A stretch of DNA of 64,000 bases from assembly GCF_000019525.1 (NCBI RefSeq), contig NC_010506.1:1550001-1614000 (forward strand), in the 5' to 3' direction. Source of the DNA: Shewanella woodyi ATCC 51908 (GTDB lineage: Bacteria; Pseudomonadota; Gammaproteobacteria; Enterobacterales; Shewanellaceae). A program made the position numbers and the translations under genes. This document shows, one piece after another, positions 31,525 to 41,346 of this stretch. How positions within the stretch are numbered: position 1 is the first letter of the stretch; each line of letters opens with the position of its first letter. The notes beneath the pieces are model-generated. The model did no database searches, was not told the DNA's origin, and was given only the letters and a program-made list of their open reading frames with translations.

Positions 31525-32202
31525 ATGGAACCGATTAAGAACATACCTAGACTGTGTAGAACCTTAGGTTATGACTTTAGTGAATTAGCACTGCTTGATC
31601 ATGCGCTGACACACCGCAGCGCGGCGAGTAAACACAATGAAAGGTTAGAGTTCCTTGGGGATTCTATACTCTCTATTATTATCTCTGATGCGCTTTATCA
31701 TCAGTTTCCTAAAGCGACAGAGGGAGATCTTAGCCGTATGCGAGCCACATTAGTGTGTGGCAAAATGCTGGCTGAGATCGGCTTTGAATTTAAGTTAGGC
31801 GACTACTTAAAGCTTGGCCCTGGTGAGTTGAAAAGCGGCGGCTTCCGCCGTGAGTCAATTATTGCCGACGCCGTAGAGGCGATAATTGGTGCAGTCTACT
31901 TAGATTCCGATCTGGAAGTGACTCGCAGCTTAGTGCTTGGCTGGTACAAGACACGTCTTGAAACCATTCAACCTATAAATCAAAAAGATCCGAAAACCTT
32001 GTTGCAAGAGTTGTTGCAGGGTTATAAAAAACCGCTCCCTGTCTATAAAGTGACAGATATTAGAGGGGAAGCGCACGCGCAAACCTTTACAATAGAGTGT
32101 TATGTTGAAGAGTTGCGTAAACCCGTTGTTGGGGTTGCGAGTTCCCGAAGAAAAGCCGAGCAGCTTGCCGCTGCACAGGCTTTGGAGTTAATAAAACGAT
32201 GA
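31525..32202 (+). CDS. rnc: Ribonuclease III
   Basis: A 225-residue endonuclease for double-stranded RNA that processes rRNA precursors and some mRNAs. The catalytic signature [12 protein letters not shown] is near residues 37-48, and a double-stranded RNA-binding domain fills residues 153-222. The frame is open upstream to a GTG at 31510, but the ATG at 31525 matches the family start. Its TGA overlaps the era ATG by four bases. Confidence 0.97.
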   Translation: MEPIKNIPRLCRTLGYDFSELALLDHALTHRSAASKHNERLEFLGDSILSIIISDALYHQFPKATEGDLSRMRATLVCGKMLAEIGFEFKLGDYLKLGPGELKSGGFRRESIIADAVEAIIGAVYLDSDLEVTRSLVLGWYKTRLETIQPINQKDPKTLLQELLQGYKKPLPVYKVTDIRGEAHAQTFTIECYVEELRKPVVGVASSRRKAEQLAAAQALELIKR

Positions 32203-33188
32203 GCAAGAAAGATAGCAACAGTAAGAGTGAGCCGAGTTTAGACGATCTGTTAGCGCAGATGAATAACCCGTCATCGGCGGCTAAATATGATGTAACTTAC
32301 TGTGGCATGGTAGCTATCGTTGGGCGTCCTAACGTAGGTAAATCGACACTACTGAACAATCTGCTTGGGCAGAAGATCAGTATCACCTCTAAGAAGCCGC
32401 AGACAACGCGTCACCGCATCATGGGAATCCATACCGATGCTGAGCGTCAAGTGGTGTTTATCGACACACCAGGTCTTCACATTGAAGAGAAACGTGCCAT
32501 TAACCGTTTGATGAACCGTGCTGCAGCCAGTTCGTTAGCGGAGGTCAGCTTAGTTATCTTTGTTGTCGATGGCATGACCTGGACCGATGATGATGAGATG
32601 GTGTTGCGTAAGCTACAGAGCCGTGACGATGGTCGTAAAACGGTTTTGGCAGTCAACAAGGTTGATAATATCAAGGATAAGGAGGAGCTATTTCCCTACC
32701 TTGAAGAGTTATCGAAGAAGTTTCCTTTCGATGAAATTTTGCCTATCTCTGCCACTAAAGGCACCAATGTGCAACGTATCTTAGATATGTCGGTAGAATC
32801 TGTGCCAGAATCTCCACACTTCTTCCCTGAAGATTATGTGACCGATCGCTCGCAGAAGTTTATGGCATCTGAGATCGTACGTGAAAAACTGATGCGCTTC
32901 TTAGGTGATGAGCTTCCCTATGATTGCACGGTAGAGATTGAACAGTTTAAGATGATGGAAAATGGTGTCTATCAGATCAATGCCTTAGTGCTAGTTGAGC
33001 GAGAGACCCAAAAGCGTATGGTTATCGGTAACAAGGGTGAGCGCATTAAGAAGATCAGCTCCGCAGCGCGTATGGATATGGAGGTTTTATTTGATAATAA
33101 AGTCTTCCTTGAGATGTGGGTGAAGGTGAAGTCTGGTTGGGCTGATGATGAGCGCGCACTGCGTAGCTTAGGCTATGGCGACGAGTAA
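32199..33188 (+). CDS. era: GTPase Era
   Basis: A 329-residue GTPase that binds 16S rRNA and helps 30S maturation. G1 is [10 protein letters not shown]3 is DTPG, G4 is NKVD, and a C-terminal KH domain contains [12 protein letters not shown]. It has an N-terminal extension of about 30 residues compared with E. coli Era (301). Its start overlaps rnc. Confidence 0.97.
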   Translation: MSKKDSNSKSEPSLDDLLAQMNNPSSAAKYDVTYCGMVAIVGRPNVGKSTLLNNLLGQKISITSKKPQTTRHRIMGIHTDAERQVVFIDTPGLHIEEKRAINRLMNRAAASSLAEVSLVIFVVDGMTWTDDDEMVLRKLQSRDDGRKTVLAVNKVDNIKDKEELFPYLEELSKKFPFDEILPISATKGTNVQRILDMSVESVPESPHFFPEDYVTDRSQKFMASEIVREKLMRFLGDELPYDCTVEIEQFKMMENGVYQINALVLVERETQKRMVIGNKGERIKKISSAARMDMEVLFDNKVFLEMWVKVKSGWADDERALRSLGYGDE

Positions 33189-33203
33189 CCTAATCTCATT
33201 AAA

Positions 33204-33256
33204 GGTGCCCCTTGGCTTAGTCATCGAATATGACTGGGTTGATGGGCATTTTTTTT
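33204..33256 (+). terminator. Probable terminator after era
   Basis: TGCCC and GGGCA form the outer stem, with inner AGTCAT/ATGACT pairing, followed by eight T. It separates era from recO. Confidence 0.6.
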
Positions 33257-33299
33257 GTCCAATAAATACTCCTTTTTCCCCTTTTTCGAGCCTTAGCTA

Positions 33300-33986
33300 A
33301 TGCTGCGTGGATATGTGCTTCATACTCGCCCTTTTACTGACTCAAGTGTCTTGGTCAATATGCTTGTCGATGGTCAGGGCCGCGTTGATTGTGTGGCTCG
33401 CTTAGGCAGTGGTAAAACGTCTATTAAAAGTATACTTCAGCCATTTCAGCCGCTGATTTTTGAACTCTCTGGCCGTAGCAACTTAAAGAATCTGATCCGA
33501 GTCGAGTCTGCTAGCCCGGCGGTGCCTATCAGTGGTGAGGTGAGTTTTGCGGGGTTTTATCTTAATGAGCTAATGGTGCGCTGTATCAGTGTTGACCATG
33601 GCGCTGAGGAGATCTTTTTCGTTTACCACAAAACCTTAATGGCAATGGCTGCTGGTTTTTGTCAGAGCCAGCTTCGCTATTTTGAGTTGAGTCTGCTTAA
33701 AGAGATAGGTTTGATGCCAACACTCAATGTGGATATCGCCCAAGATGCGATAGAGGCGGATTACTACTACAGATTGCTGCCCGATGAGGGATTTGTTAAC
33801 GCCTTAGGGCCAAAAACATCACACTACAGCGGTGAGATGTTGCTGTCGCTAGAGAGCCACACACTGCAAGCTGAGCATTTTAAGCAGGCAAAGCATCTGA
33901 TGCGCCTGCTATTGGCTCCCTGCTTAGGCGATAAGCCCCTTAAGTCTCGCGCGCTGTTTAAAACTAAATCTCAATATGCAAAATAA
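33300..33986 (+). CDS. recO: DNA repair protein RecO
   Basis: A 228-residue protein that acts with RecR to load RecA onto SSB-coated single-stranded DNA. The N-terminal OB-fold has GYVLHTRPFTDSSVLVNML and GRVDCVARLGSGKTS, and the C-terminal helical domain ends LKSRALFKTKSQ. The start ATG at 33300 fits family N-termini; the upstream ribosome-binding site is weak. A MITE-like element begins 17 bp downstream of the stop. Confidence 0.95.
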   Translation: MLRGYVLHTRPFTDSSVLVNMLVDGQGRVDCVARLGSGKTSIKSILQPFQPLIFELSGRSNLKNLIRVESASPAVPISGEVSFAGFYLNELMVRCISVDHGAEEIFFVYHKTLMAMAAGFCQSQLRYFELSLLKEIGLMPTLNVDIAQDAIEADYYYRLLPDEGFVNALGPKTSHYSGEMLLSLESHTLQAEHFKQAKHLMRLLLAPCLGDKPLKSRALFKTKSQYAK

Positions 33987-34002
33987 CTAAGATGAATTTA
34001 TT

Positions 34003-34466
34003 TATACCCAAGCGACCTCAAGATGCTCGTTTCAGAGCCCCCGTAGGATAGCTGAACAAGGCAGTGATTGAGGAGAATGGTTATTCCCTTGTTGATATCA
34101 CTAACGCAGTGCAGGGATTCTACGGGAACTCCCGTAGGGCATGGCGAGAAGCAACATTTTTCTGTGTTATGAAATATTGAATTACGACTGCATGGTCTAT
34201 TTTGTTCCATACAAAATAAGACATTTCTTCCTTTCCATGGAAGTCAGATGCAGAAGGTAGGGCGAAGCACGACTGAATGGATTCAGGAGGTAGGGTAACG
34301 CAGGAGCAGTTACCGAGGATGCCAGAGCCGAGAATAACTAGTCCTACTATTTCATGAAGACCGCCATGGATGGCGGGAATGTCGTTAATGCAGGAGCAAT
34401 TAACGACCTTGAACTCTGTCACTTCTCGACATGCTGAATCCTGCATTTTGAAGTTGTTTGGGTATA
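34003..34466 (+). mobile_element. MITE-like element, copy 2 (464 bp)
   Basis: The inverted counterpart of the element at 14042-14458, with terminal repeats TATACCCAAGCGACCTCAAG and, at the right, the reverse complement of TATACCCAAACAACTTCAAA. It contains an extra module of about 48 bp absent from copy 1, which folds as GGTAAC/GTTACC with a GCAGGAGC loop. A second hairpin, GTCGTTAAT/ATTAACGAC, has the same GCAGGAGC loop. TA lies at both edges. It sits between recO and pdxJ, so it separates genes that are adjacent in E. coli. No transposase is encoded. Confidence 0.75.
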
Positions 34467-34525
34467 GCATTTCCTTACTATATTCGTACAATAGCTGCAA
34501 ATAACTTTAAATCTAAGGAAATTCC

Positions 34526-35263
34526 ATGAGCCGTATCCTACTAGGCGTTAATATCGATCATATAGCAACATTACGTCAGGCCCGTGGGACATCGTACCCA
34601 GATCCTGTCCATGCCGCCGCTGTCGCTGAGCATGCGGGCGCCGAAGGGATCACCGTTCACCTGCGTGAAGATAGACGCCATATCGTCGATAGAGATATCT
34701 ATTTGCTGGCTAAAACTTTAAAAACCCGCATGAATTTTGAGATGGCTGTCACCGACGAGATGCTAGATATCGCCTGTGAGGTTAAACCCGCTTATGTGTG
34801 TTTAGTACCGGAAAAGCGTGAAGAGTTAACCACTGAAGGGGGCTTAGATGTTGCCGGTCAGATGGGAAAAATTGAATCGGCGGTGCAGCGTCTTACTGAT
34901 ATCGGTGTGAAGGTTTCACTGTTTATCGATGCAGATAAAACCCAAATAGATGCCGCTGTCGCTGTAGGAGCACCAGTTATCGAAATTCACACTGGCTGCT
35001 ACGCTGATGCCACTAATGATGCGGATCAAGCTAAAGAGCTAGCCCGTATCACAGAGATGGCAACTTACGCACATGGCAAAGGCTTAGTGGTAAATGCAGG
35101 TCATGGGCTTCATTATCATAATGTTAAGCCAATAGCCGCTATTCCTGAGCTGTATGAGCTCAATATTGGTCATGCGATCATTGCCCGTGCTGCCATCGAT
35201 GGCTTAGCGACAGCGGTTAAAGATATGAAGCAGCTAATGAATGAAGGCCGTAGAGGCGAATAG
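34526..35263 (+). CDS. pdxJ: Pyridoxine 5'-phosphate synthase PdxJ
   Basis: A 245-residue TIM-barrel enzyme that condenses aminoacetone phosphate derived from 4-hydroxythreonine phosphate with deoxyxylulose 5-phosphate to form pyridoxine 5'-phosphate. Motifs include [17 protein letters not shown] at the N-terminus, HLREDRRHI near residue 45, [16 protein letters not shown], and [10 protein letters not shown] near residue 193. Length matches E. coli PdxJ (243). An AAGGAA precedes the ATG by 6 nt. It pairs with acpS downstream. Confidence 0.97.
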   Translation: MSRILLGVNIDHIATLRQARGTSYPDPVHAAAVAEHAGAEGITVHLREDRRHIVDRDIYLLAKTLKTRMNFEMAVTDEMLDIACEVKPAYVCLVPEKREELTTEGGLDVAGQMGKIESAVQRLTDIGVKVSLFIDADKTQIDAAVAVGAPVIEIHTGCYADATNDADQAKELARITEMATYAHGKGLVVNAGHGLHYHNVKPIAAIPELYELNIGHAIIARAAIDGLATAVKDMKQLMNEGRRGE

Positions 35264-35269
35264 GCTCCT

Positions 35270-35299
35270 CAGTTCCTAGGACCTAGGTTCTAGGAACTG
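35270..35299. other. Intercistronic hairpin between pdxJ and acpS
   Basis: CAGTTCCTAG and CTAGGAACTG pair perfectly around a 10-nt loop that is itself near-palindromic. No T-run follows, so it is not a typical terminator; it may affect mRNA stability. Confidence 0.5.
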
Positions 35300-35326
35300 A
35301 TCTCTTCTCTGATTTTAAGGATATGT

Positions 35327-35725
35327 ATGATTGTTGGTTTGGGTACCGATATTGCTGAGATTGAACGTATTGAGCAGAAGGTGCCTGCTGCAGGTGATAT
35401 TAAGGGTTTAGAAAGTTGCCGTTTAGCTAAACGCGTGCTCACCGAGCCTGAAATGGCAATCTTTATCGCTTCAAAACAACCTGCTCGGTATCTGGCGAAA
35501 CGCTTTGCCGCTAAAGAAGCTGCGGCTAAAGCGTTAGGTACAGGTATTGGCCGCGGAGTCTCTTTTCAACATATCGAAATTAGCAATGATACTAATGGTG
35601 CGCCATTAATTAGCTTCAACGGTGGAGCGGCAGATAGGTTGGCATCTCTTGGTGGTGCTCGCGCCCATATCTCAATTGCCGATGAGAAACATTACGCCAC
35701 AGCTACCGTCATTCTTGAGTCGTGA
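35327..35725 (+). CDS. acpS: Holo-[acyl-carrier-protein] synthase AcpS
   Basis: A 132-residue phosphopantetheinyl transferase that moves 4'-phosphopantetheine from CoA to apo-ACP. The Mg-binding motifs are GLGTDIAEIERI at residues 4-15 and AKRFAAKEAAAKALGTG near residue 64. Length is normal (E. coli 126). It follows pdxJ by 63 bp, which matches the conserved pdxJ-acpS order. Confidence 0.96.
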   Translation: MIVGLGTDIAEIERIEQKVPAAGDIKGLESCRLAKRVLTEPEMAIFIASKQPARYLAKRFAAKEAAAKALGTGIGRGVSFQHIEISNDTNGAPLISFNGGAADRLASLGGARAHISIADEKHYATATVILES

Positions 35726-35910
35726 GTCTATATTGATTGGTCTTTCACTGGCTAAATAATCGCTCGGCTCCCTTACTCCATCTATATCTGTTAACTCCTT
35801 CCTACTTCCACACTTGTTAAAGAAAGGTAAATGGCATTCACTTTTTTATTAAAGTACTATATATATGACATATTAATTTAATCTTCGATAGTTAACTAAG
35901 AGATAAAATA

Positions 35911-37743
35911 ATGAAGTCTATAGTCCCTTTAGTTGTAATACTCTCTTGTCTGTTTTTTACCAGCTTCAGCAAGGCTACACAGGTGATCCACCTATCTCCA
36001 TCGGCGCAAGATATGACGCCCGTACTGGCTAAGGCACTAGCATCTGTTACCGAAAGTGAGCTTAAAATCGTACTGGATAAAGGGATTTATCACTTTAAAC
36101 CGGATTATGCGAAGTCGGGTTATCGGGTGATCACCAACCATGGTAATGGGGTAAAAAAGGTGATCTTCTCATTAGAGGGCTTTGACTCAGTAGAGATTGA
36201 AGGTAACGGTGCCGAGCTAGTTTTTCATGGGCAGTTGGCGCCTTTTCAGTTCTACCGCAACAACAAGGTGCGAGTCAGTGATCTTTCCATAGACTGGGAT
36301 ATTCCCTTTACGTTTACCTCTGAGGTTCTGGCTGTTAACTCTGAGCTGGGCTGGATTGATATTAAGCCTTTGCCAGGAAATAGTTATCAAGTTAAAAACG
36401 GGCAGATCCTATTTCCAAATGTTGATGGTTTTAATTATGAGTATTTAGGCTCATCTTTGGCGTTTGAGCCTGTTCAAAAGAGGGTGGTTCATGGGGCTTG
36501 GGACTTTAAGAGCAAACCTGACAGAGTACAAAAGCGCGAAGACGGTGTATTGCGTATCCATGAGAAGCTTAAGTATTACCCGCCAGTAGGCAGCTGGTTG
36601 AACTCTAAAGGTGATCGTCACAATGACAGATATGCCCCCGCATTTCAGGTTCGAAACTCTAAAAATATCCGCTTTGATGGGGTGAAGGTGCATCATGCAT
36701 TGGGGATGGGCTTTCTGTTTGAGCGCTCAGAGAATATCGAGATCTTAAACAGCGGTGTATTACTTAAAGATAAGCAAAACGGCACCCGCGTTATCTCCTC
36801 TACCGCAGATGCCACTCACTTTGCTAACTGTAAGGGCGATATTCTGATAGAGAATAGCCGTTTTGAGAATATGCTCGATGATGGCGTTAATGTGCATGGC
36901 ACCTATGTCATGGTAGAGAGTTTACTCAGTCACAAAAGCGTTAGGGTTGAGCTTAAACATTTTGAGCAGCAAGGGTTTGAGTTTGCCGCTAAAGGCGATG
37001 AAGTCTGGTTTGTTCATCAACCTGATGTTCATAGACGAACAGTCAATGAAGTGACTGGCGTTAACAGGATAAATGAGCGCTTTATTGAGCTTAGCTTTAA
37101 AGACAGTTTGCCTAGTCAGCTGCAAGTGGGAGATCTGTTGGAGAATAAAACCTGGAATCCTAATTTTACCATGCGAGGAAACAGCATTGGTGACCACAGG
37201 GCCAGAAGCATCGTATTGAAAACGCCTAAGGAGATCCTGATAGAGGACAATCATCTCTACTCCATGATGTCATGTATCTTTATGAGGGGAGAGAGCTTCT
37301 ATTGGTATGAGTCTGGCGCGGTTGAGGATGTCACCATTCGCAATAATGTTTTTGAAAATTGCGCCTATTCAGGTAAAGAGCATGCGGTGATGTATATAAC
37401 GCCTAGATTAGGTAAGAGCTTTGACAGCACACAATTTTTCGATAGCAACATTCGCTTTATCAACAATAGTGTGACCACCTTCGATAACCGCATTGTCTGG
37501 GCTGATCGAGTTGATGGGCTGATTATAGAAGGCAATAAGATCACTAAGATTGTTGATGGAGCTAAACCGCCGCTTCATCCCAACTCACCTGTGTTTGAAT
37601 TCACTAACAGCAAAAATGTTGAGCTTAAAGGTAACCGCTATATTGGTGATAAGAAACTGCTTATCAAAGCCGATAGCCGCTCCAGTGAAACCTTAAAATA
37701 TGATGGTTCTATGGGAGCAAAAATAGAGGCTGATAAAGAGTAA
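35911..37743 (+). CDS. GH110-type alpha-1,3-galactosidase, secreted
   Basis: A 610-residue secreted protein with a signal peptide (residues 1-22) and a right-handed parallel beta-helix. It looks like glycoside hydrolase family 110, which removes alpha-1,3-linked galactose. The family hallmark is visible: DATHFANCKGD (Asp300) and MLDDGVNVHGTY (Asp323, Asp324). The 23/24-residue spacing equals that of the three catalytic aspartates I recall for the Pseudoalteromonas enzyme PdGH110B. Beta-helix repeats such as VRVSDLSIDW, ILIENSRFENM and LIIEGNKITKI support the fold. No carbohydrate-uptake or regulator genes are adjacent, so it is an isolated accessory gene between acpS and small housekeeping genes. 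The natural substrate is not clear. Confidence 0.8.
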   Translation: MKSIVPLVVILSCLFFTSFSKATQVIHLSPSAQDMTPVLAKALASVTESELKIVLDKGIYHFKPDYAKSGYRVITNHGNGVKKVIFSLEGFDSVEIEGNGAELVFHGQLAPFQFYRNNKVRVSDLSIDWDIPFTFTSEVLAVNSELGWIDIKPLPGNSYQVKNGQILFPNVDGFNYEYLGSSLAFEPVQKRVVHGAWDFKSKPDRVQKREDGVLRIHEKLKYYPPVGSWLNSKGDRHNDRYAPAFQVRNSKNIRFDGVKVHHALGMGFLFERSENIEILNSGVLLKDKQNGTRVISSTADATHFANCKGDILIENSRFENMLDDGVNVHGTYVMVESLLSHKSVRVELKHFEQQGFEFAAKGDEVWFVHQPDVHRRTVNEVTGVNRINERFIELSFKDSLPSQLQVGDLLENKTWNPNFTMRGNSIGDHRARSIVLKTPKEILIEDNHLYSMMSCIFMRGESFYWYESGAVEDVTIRNNVFENCAYSGKEHAVMYITPRLGKSFDSTQFFDSNIRFINNSVTTFDNRIVWADRVDGLIIEGNKITKIVDGAKPPLHPNSPVFEFTNSKNVELKGNRYIGDKKLLIKADSRSSETLKYDGSMGAKIEADKE

Positions 37744-37837
37744 TAAGGGCTAGATAGATAAGAGTTAAATGGCGTAATATGACTAGTCAGTATTAGTTTT
37801 AATGACTAGTTTTAGCACCATATAAAGGAATATAGAG

Positions 37838-38062
37838 ATGTCGAAGAAAGAAGATAGAGATATTGAGAAGGATTATCCAACGGCGGAGTTTGTGGCCAAG
37901 TTACGCAGGCTAGCAGATTCCCTTGAAAGTGGTAGCAAGTTTGAGATCCAGATAGCGGGTGAGCGCATCTATGTGCCAGTGAGAGCAAAATACAATATCG
38001 AGCATGAGCGGGAAGGGGATGAGGAGGAGATTGAGTTCCAGATTAAATGGACCCATGAATAA
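37838..38062 (+). CDS. Amphi-Trp domain protein
   Basis: A 74-residue highly charged protein. The C-terminal half has the pattern of the amphi-Trp domain (FEIQIAGERIYVPVRAKYN then EIEFQIKW, ending with the conserved aromatic Trp), preceded by an N-terminal helix VAKLRRLADSLESG. The function of the domain is unknown; similar proteins are common as short stand-alone ORFs in gammaproteobacteria. AAAGGA lies upstream of the ATG, and a terminator follows. Confidence 0.8.
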   Translation: MSKKEDRDIEKDYPTAEFVAKLRRLADSLESGSKFEIQIAGERIYVPVRAKYNIEHEREGDEEEIEFQIKWTHE

Positions 38063-38103
38063 CCCTCCTTTCCAAGCATTTTACTGCTCACAAGACTCCA
38101 GAA

Positions 38104-38129
38104 AAGCCACCTAACAAGGTGGTTTTTTG
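38104..38129 (+). terminator. Rho-independent terminator
   Basis: CCACC and GGTGG with flanking A/T pairs form a stem around TAACAA followed by six T, 45 bp downstream of the amphi-Trp gene. Confidence 0.75.
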
Positions 38130-38244
38130 TTTTTACGCTATTAAACCTCCTTAAAATCATTTAGGTTAATACTGTAGAAATTAAACAAACGTTTGTTTTG
38201 CCTTTGGCTGGCAATTCAATAAGCGTCACCTTGGAGAAGAGCAG

Positions 38245-38790
38245 ATGAAATCCGCCGAAGAGCAGTTATCTACCTATAAAAGTGTTCATTTAAACCCTAA
38301 AAACATTAAGACCCATTTTGTTGGGATCCCCTTGATCATCTGGTCACTGTTCTTGCTGCTTAACCTGATCCCAGTGACTTTCTTTGCATTAGATACGCCA
38401 GCAATCAGTATCAATGTGGCATCTGTATTTGCAATTGGTGTGCTGCTTTATTATATAAAGTTGCATGCTCGCTTAGCCTTGGGATTGGCACTGTTTATTA
38501 TCCCTGTGCTTTATACCTCATCACTGGTTGCTCAAGTTCAAGGTGCGCTTTGGATAGCCCTTGCTGTTTTTGTTATCGGTTGGGTATTTCAACTTATTGG
38601 CCATCAATATGAGAAAGCTAAGCCCGCTTTTATTGACGATCTAAATCAGCTATTGATAGGGCCATTTTTCCTTATGGCAGAGGTATATTTCCTGCTGGGG
38701 CTTGAGAAGGAGCTGGATAAACAGATAACGCCGATGGCGGTTGATAAACGCCGTGCGTTAGAGGATGAACGCAGGGCTGCGCGGCTCTAG
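38245..38790 (+). CDS. Mpo1-like (DUF962) membrane protein
   Basis: A 181-residue membrane protein of the Mpo1/DUF962 family. It opens with the typical YKSVHLNPKNIKTHFVGIP and has about four membrane segments; the His residues in H-x2-P..HFVGIP and IGHQYEKAKPAFIDD are the conserved metal-ligand positions. In yeast, Mpo1 is an iron-dependent dioxygenase of 2-hydroxy fatty acids; the bacterial role is unproven. GGAG lies upstream of the ATG. Confidence 0.88.
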   Translation: MKSAEEQLSTYKSVHLNPKNIKTHFVGIPLIIWSLFLLLNLIPVTFFALDTPAISINVASVFAIGVLLYYIKLHARLALGLALFIIPVLYTSSLVAQVQGALWIALAVFVIGWVFQLIGHQYEKAKPAFIDDLNQLLIGPFFLMAEVYFLLGLEKELDKQITPMAVDKRRALEDERRAARL

Positions 38791-38815
38791 TGGGGTTGTG
38801 AGAAAATAGATAATC

Positions 38816-38844
38816 AAAAAAGCGAGCCACTTAGGCTCGCTTTT
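38816..38844. terminator. Bidirectional terminator between convergent genes
   Basis: AAGCGAGCC and GGCTCGCTT pair around ACTTA with A-rich and T-rich flanks. It serves both the Mpo1-like gene and the convergent CNNM gene. Confidence 0.85.
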
Positions 38845-38871
38845 AGTTAGCTAGTTAATTAATTTAGTGAG

Positions 38872-40146
38872 TTAGTTATGCGGCGTTTGGAAATGCTGCG
38901 GCATGACTCTCACGACATTGACCCTGTTCTCTCCCACTTCAACTATCTCAATTGGGTAGCCAGCAATTCTCATACTGGTATTGGGCGCGGGGATCTCCTC
39001 AAAATACTCAACAATTAAGCCGTTAATGGTTTTAGGGCCATCGGTGGGAAACTCCCAAGCCATCTCCTTGTTTAGCTCACGAATATTAATGGTGGCTTCA
39101 ACTAGAAAACTGCCATCTTGTTGCTTATTGATCTCTTCGCTTGGGGTTGGCTCTGGTGAGGTGGTGAAATCGCCGACTATCTCTTCGAGAATATCTTCAA
39201 GGGTCACTAAACCTTGTATATCTCCGTATTCGTCAACCACCAGTCCAATGCGCTCTTTATTGCGCTGAAAGTTACTCAGCTGCACACTAAGCGGAGTTGC
39301 TTCGGGGATAAAATAAAGCTCTTTCACGGCGCGCAGCAGTGAAGATTTACTGAACTGATTTTTAGATTGTAAACGCAGTGCATCACGTAGATGAACAAAA
39401 CCTACGGCATCATCAATATTGTCACGATATAGGAGCACCCGAGTATGTGGGCTCTGGATCACCTGCTTAGTAATACTCTTAAAGTCGTCATTAATATTGA
39501 TGGCAAATAGATCTGAGCGCGGGATCATAATATCGTCAACGGTCACCTTTTCCAGATCCATAATAGAGAGCAACATCTCTTGGTGACGAGTAGGGATAAG
39601 GGCGCCAGCTTCATGGACAACGGTTCTTAGCTCCTCTTGGCTTAGGGCATCCGATGATTTTACCGAATGGATCCCAAAGAGATGAAGAACGCCTGAGGTG
39701 ATAAAGTTAACGGTTTTGACCAAAGGGGAGAGAAATACGAGTAACCATTTGAGGATAAAACTAGAGGGGAAAGCGACACGTTCAGGGTGGAGCGCGGCAA
39801 TGGTTTTAGGGGTGACCTCCGAGAAAACCAGCACGACTAAGGTTAATACACCTGTGGCGATGGCGACCCCCACGTCACCAAAAAGCCTAATCCCTATTAT
39901 GGTTGCGATAGCCGAGGCGAGAATATTCACCAGGTTGTTACCGATAAGAATAAGCCCTATCAATCTATCTGGCCGCTCAAGCATCTTAGCAGCTCGTTGC
40001 GCTCCCTTATTCCCGCTTGATGCCAGATGTTTTAAGCGGTAGCGGTTGAGGGACATCATGGCGGTTTCTGAGCCTGAGAAGTAGGCTGAGATGATCAGTA
40101 AAACAAAGAGTATGACAAGAAGTATGCTGGTTGATATGGCGTCCAA
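38872..40146 (-). CDS. CNNM/CorC family transporter (YfjD-like)
   Basis: A 424-residue inner-membrane protein with an N-terminal CNNM (DUF21) domain of about four membrane segments (residues 5-165, FSGSETAMMSLNRYRLKHL), a CBS-domain pair (about 195-325; DDIMIPRSDL, LVVDEYGDIQGLVTLEDILEE split over two repeats) and a C-terminal CorC/HlyC domain. Relatives transport Mg2+ or other divalent ions or protect against them. Its neighbours ypjD and ffh are the same as those of E. coli yfjD, so it is the ortholog. A strong terminator follows. Confidence 0.92.
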   Translation of the reverse strand: MDAISTSILLVILFVLLIISAYFSGSETAMMSLNRYRLKHLASSGNKGAQRAAKMLERPDRLIGLILIGNNLVNILASAIATIIGIRLFGDVGVAIATGVLTLVVLVFSEVTPKTIAALHPERVAFPSSFILKWLLVFLSPLVKTVNFITSGVLHLFGIHSVKSSDALSQEELRTVVHEAGALIPTRHQEMLLSIMDLEKVTVDDIMIPRSDLFAININDDFKSITKQVIQSPHTRVLLYRDNIDDAVGFVHLRDALRLQSKNQFSKSSLLRAVKELYFIPEATPLSVQLSNFQRNKERIGLVVDEYGDIQGLVTLEDILEEIVGDFTTSPEPTPSEEINKQQDGSFLVEATINIRELNKEMAWEFPTDGPKTINGLIVEYFEEIPAPNTSMRIAGYPIEIVEVGENRVNVVRVMPQHFQTPHN

Positions 40147-40310
40147 AAAGGAGCTCCATTAGTTTGATTACAAATTTACTAAGCGGCTGAAACACGCGAT
40201 AGAAACTACTAATTACAGCGATTCTTTTAACGTGTCAAGTCAGCCCTTTTATCTCATTCATTAAAATGTCATCAATCTATGAAATAAAAGGGCGATAGGA
40301 TGGGGGCTGT

Positions 40311-41099
40311 TTAGCCTAAAATCAGCTCTTTGACGATTCGTGCGCCAAAGTAGGCAAGTGACAATAGTGTCGCGCCTGAAAGGGTATAGATAACGGCGGT
40401 TCTTATTTTACAGCCCACCCAATACTGCTGTGCAAGCATGGCAATATAGGTAAACCAAGCGATGATTGAGAGTACCGCTTTATGGCCTTTGCCCTCTTCA
40501 AACATATCGTCGAGGAAGATAAAGCCTGTGGCGAGCGATAAACTAAGCAGGATAACTCCGACAATCACTAGGTGGTAAAGCTGTTTCTCAACGGTCATTA
40601 AAGGTGGCATCGCTGGGTTCATAATCAGCTTCTTGCTCTTTAACTTATTTTGAATGATGGCAAGTTGAATGGCATATAATGCCGCGATCATCAAGGCGCT
40701 GTAGGCCATAAGCGAAAGCACCACATGCACTAAGATATCCGGGTGGATCTCAAAATGGGTGATATATTCTGGCGGTACTAACCAAAGTAGGGCGACAGAG
40801 ATGATAGAGCAGGCGTAAACCACAGGCACGACCACAATCATCTTGAGTCTGAAGAGCAGCACTGTAAAACTAAAGGCGATAATCCAGTTAACCAGTGAGA
40901 TCACATTGGTTAGGCTGAAGTTCTGCCCGTCACCGGTGAACATAGCTTGTGAAAGCGCTGCTGCGTGTAAGACGACGGCAATAGCAGCAACTGCAGCAAC
41001 TAGGCGGCGGTTAGGACCGTCACTATGAAACAGACGGCTCACCACTAGCACTAAGGCGATGCAGTAAAAAAACATGGCTGAAGCGGAAAATATAACCAT
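40311..41099 (-). CDS. ypjD: YpjD, CcsA-like inner membrane protein
   Basis: A 262-residue protein with about eight membrane segments, related to the cytochrome c assembly protein CcsA/CcmC. The WGVG/haem-handling WWD motif of true CcsA proteins is not obvious, although His residues in HPDILVHVVLSLMAY and HKAVLSIIAW are at the usual conserved positions. E. coli YpjD, next to ffh and yfjD as here, has no firm function. It is divergent from ffh. Confidence 0.88.
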   Translation of the reverse strand: MVIFSASAMFFYCIALVLVVSRLFHSDGPNRRLVAAVAAIAVVLHAAALSQAMFTGDGQNFSLTNVISLVNWIIAFSFTVLLFRLKMIVVVPVVYACSIISVALLWLVPPEYITHFEIHPDILVHVVLSLMAYSALMIAALYAIQLAIIQNKLKSKKLIMNPAMPPLMTVEKQLYHLVIVGVILLSLSLATGFIFLDDMFEEGKGHKAVLSIIAWFTYIAMLAQQYWVGCKIRTAVIYTLSGATLLSLAYFGARIVKELILG

Positions 41100-41346
41100 T
41101 GAGTATTAACCTATCGTTTTTGTTTGCGATGCTAGTATCTTGTTCATCACTTAGCTGACAAGCCTGAATGTGACGAATAAGCGAAGACTATACCTAGAAT
41201 AACACGAGGGACAACTAATTGTGCAGTAGCTTGAGGCACAAAAATTAGTGCTTTCTGAGCGTTAGGCCTAAGTTTCGAACATTTGTTGTCCATTGTCGCT
41301 TTAAAGAGAGTCGAGATTGAGTCTATTATCAAGGGGCGCTGAAACT

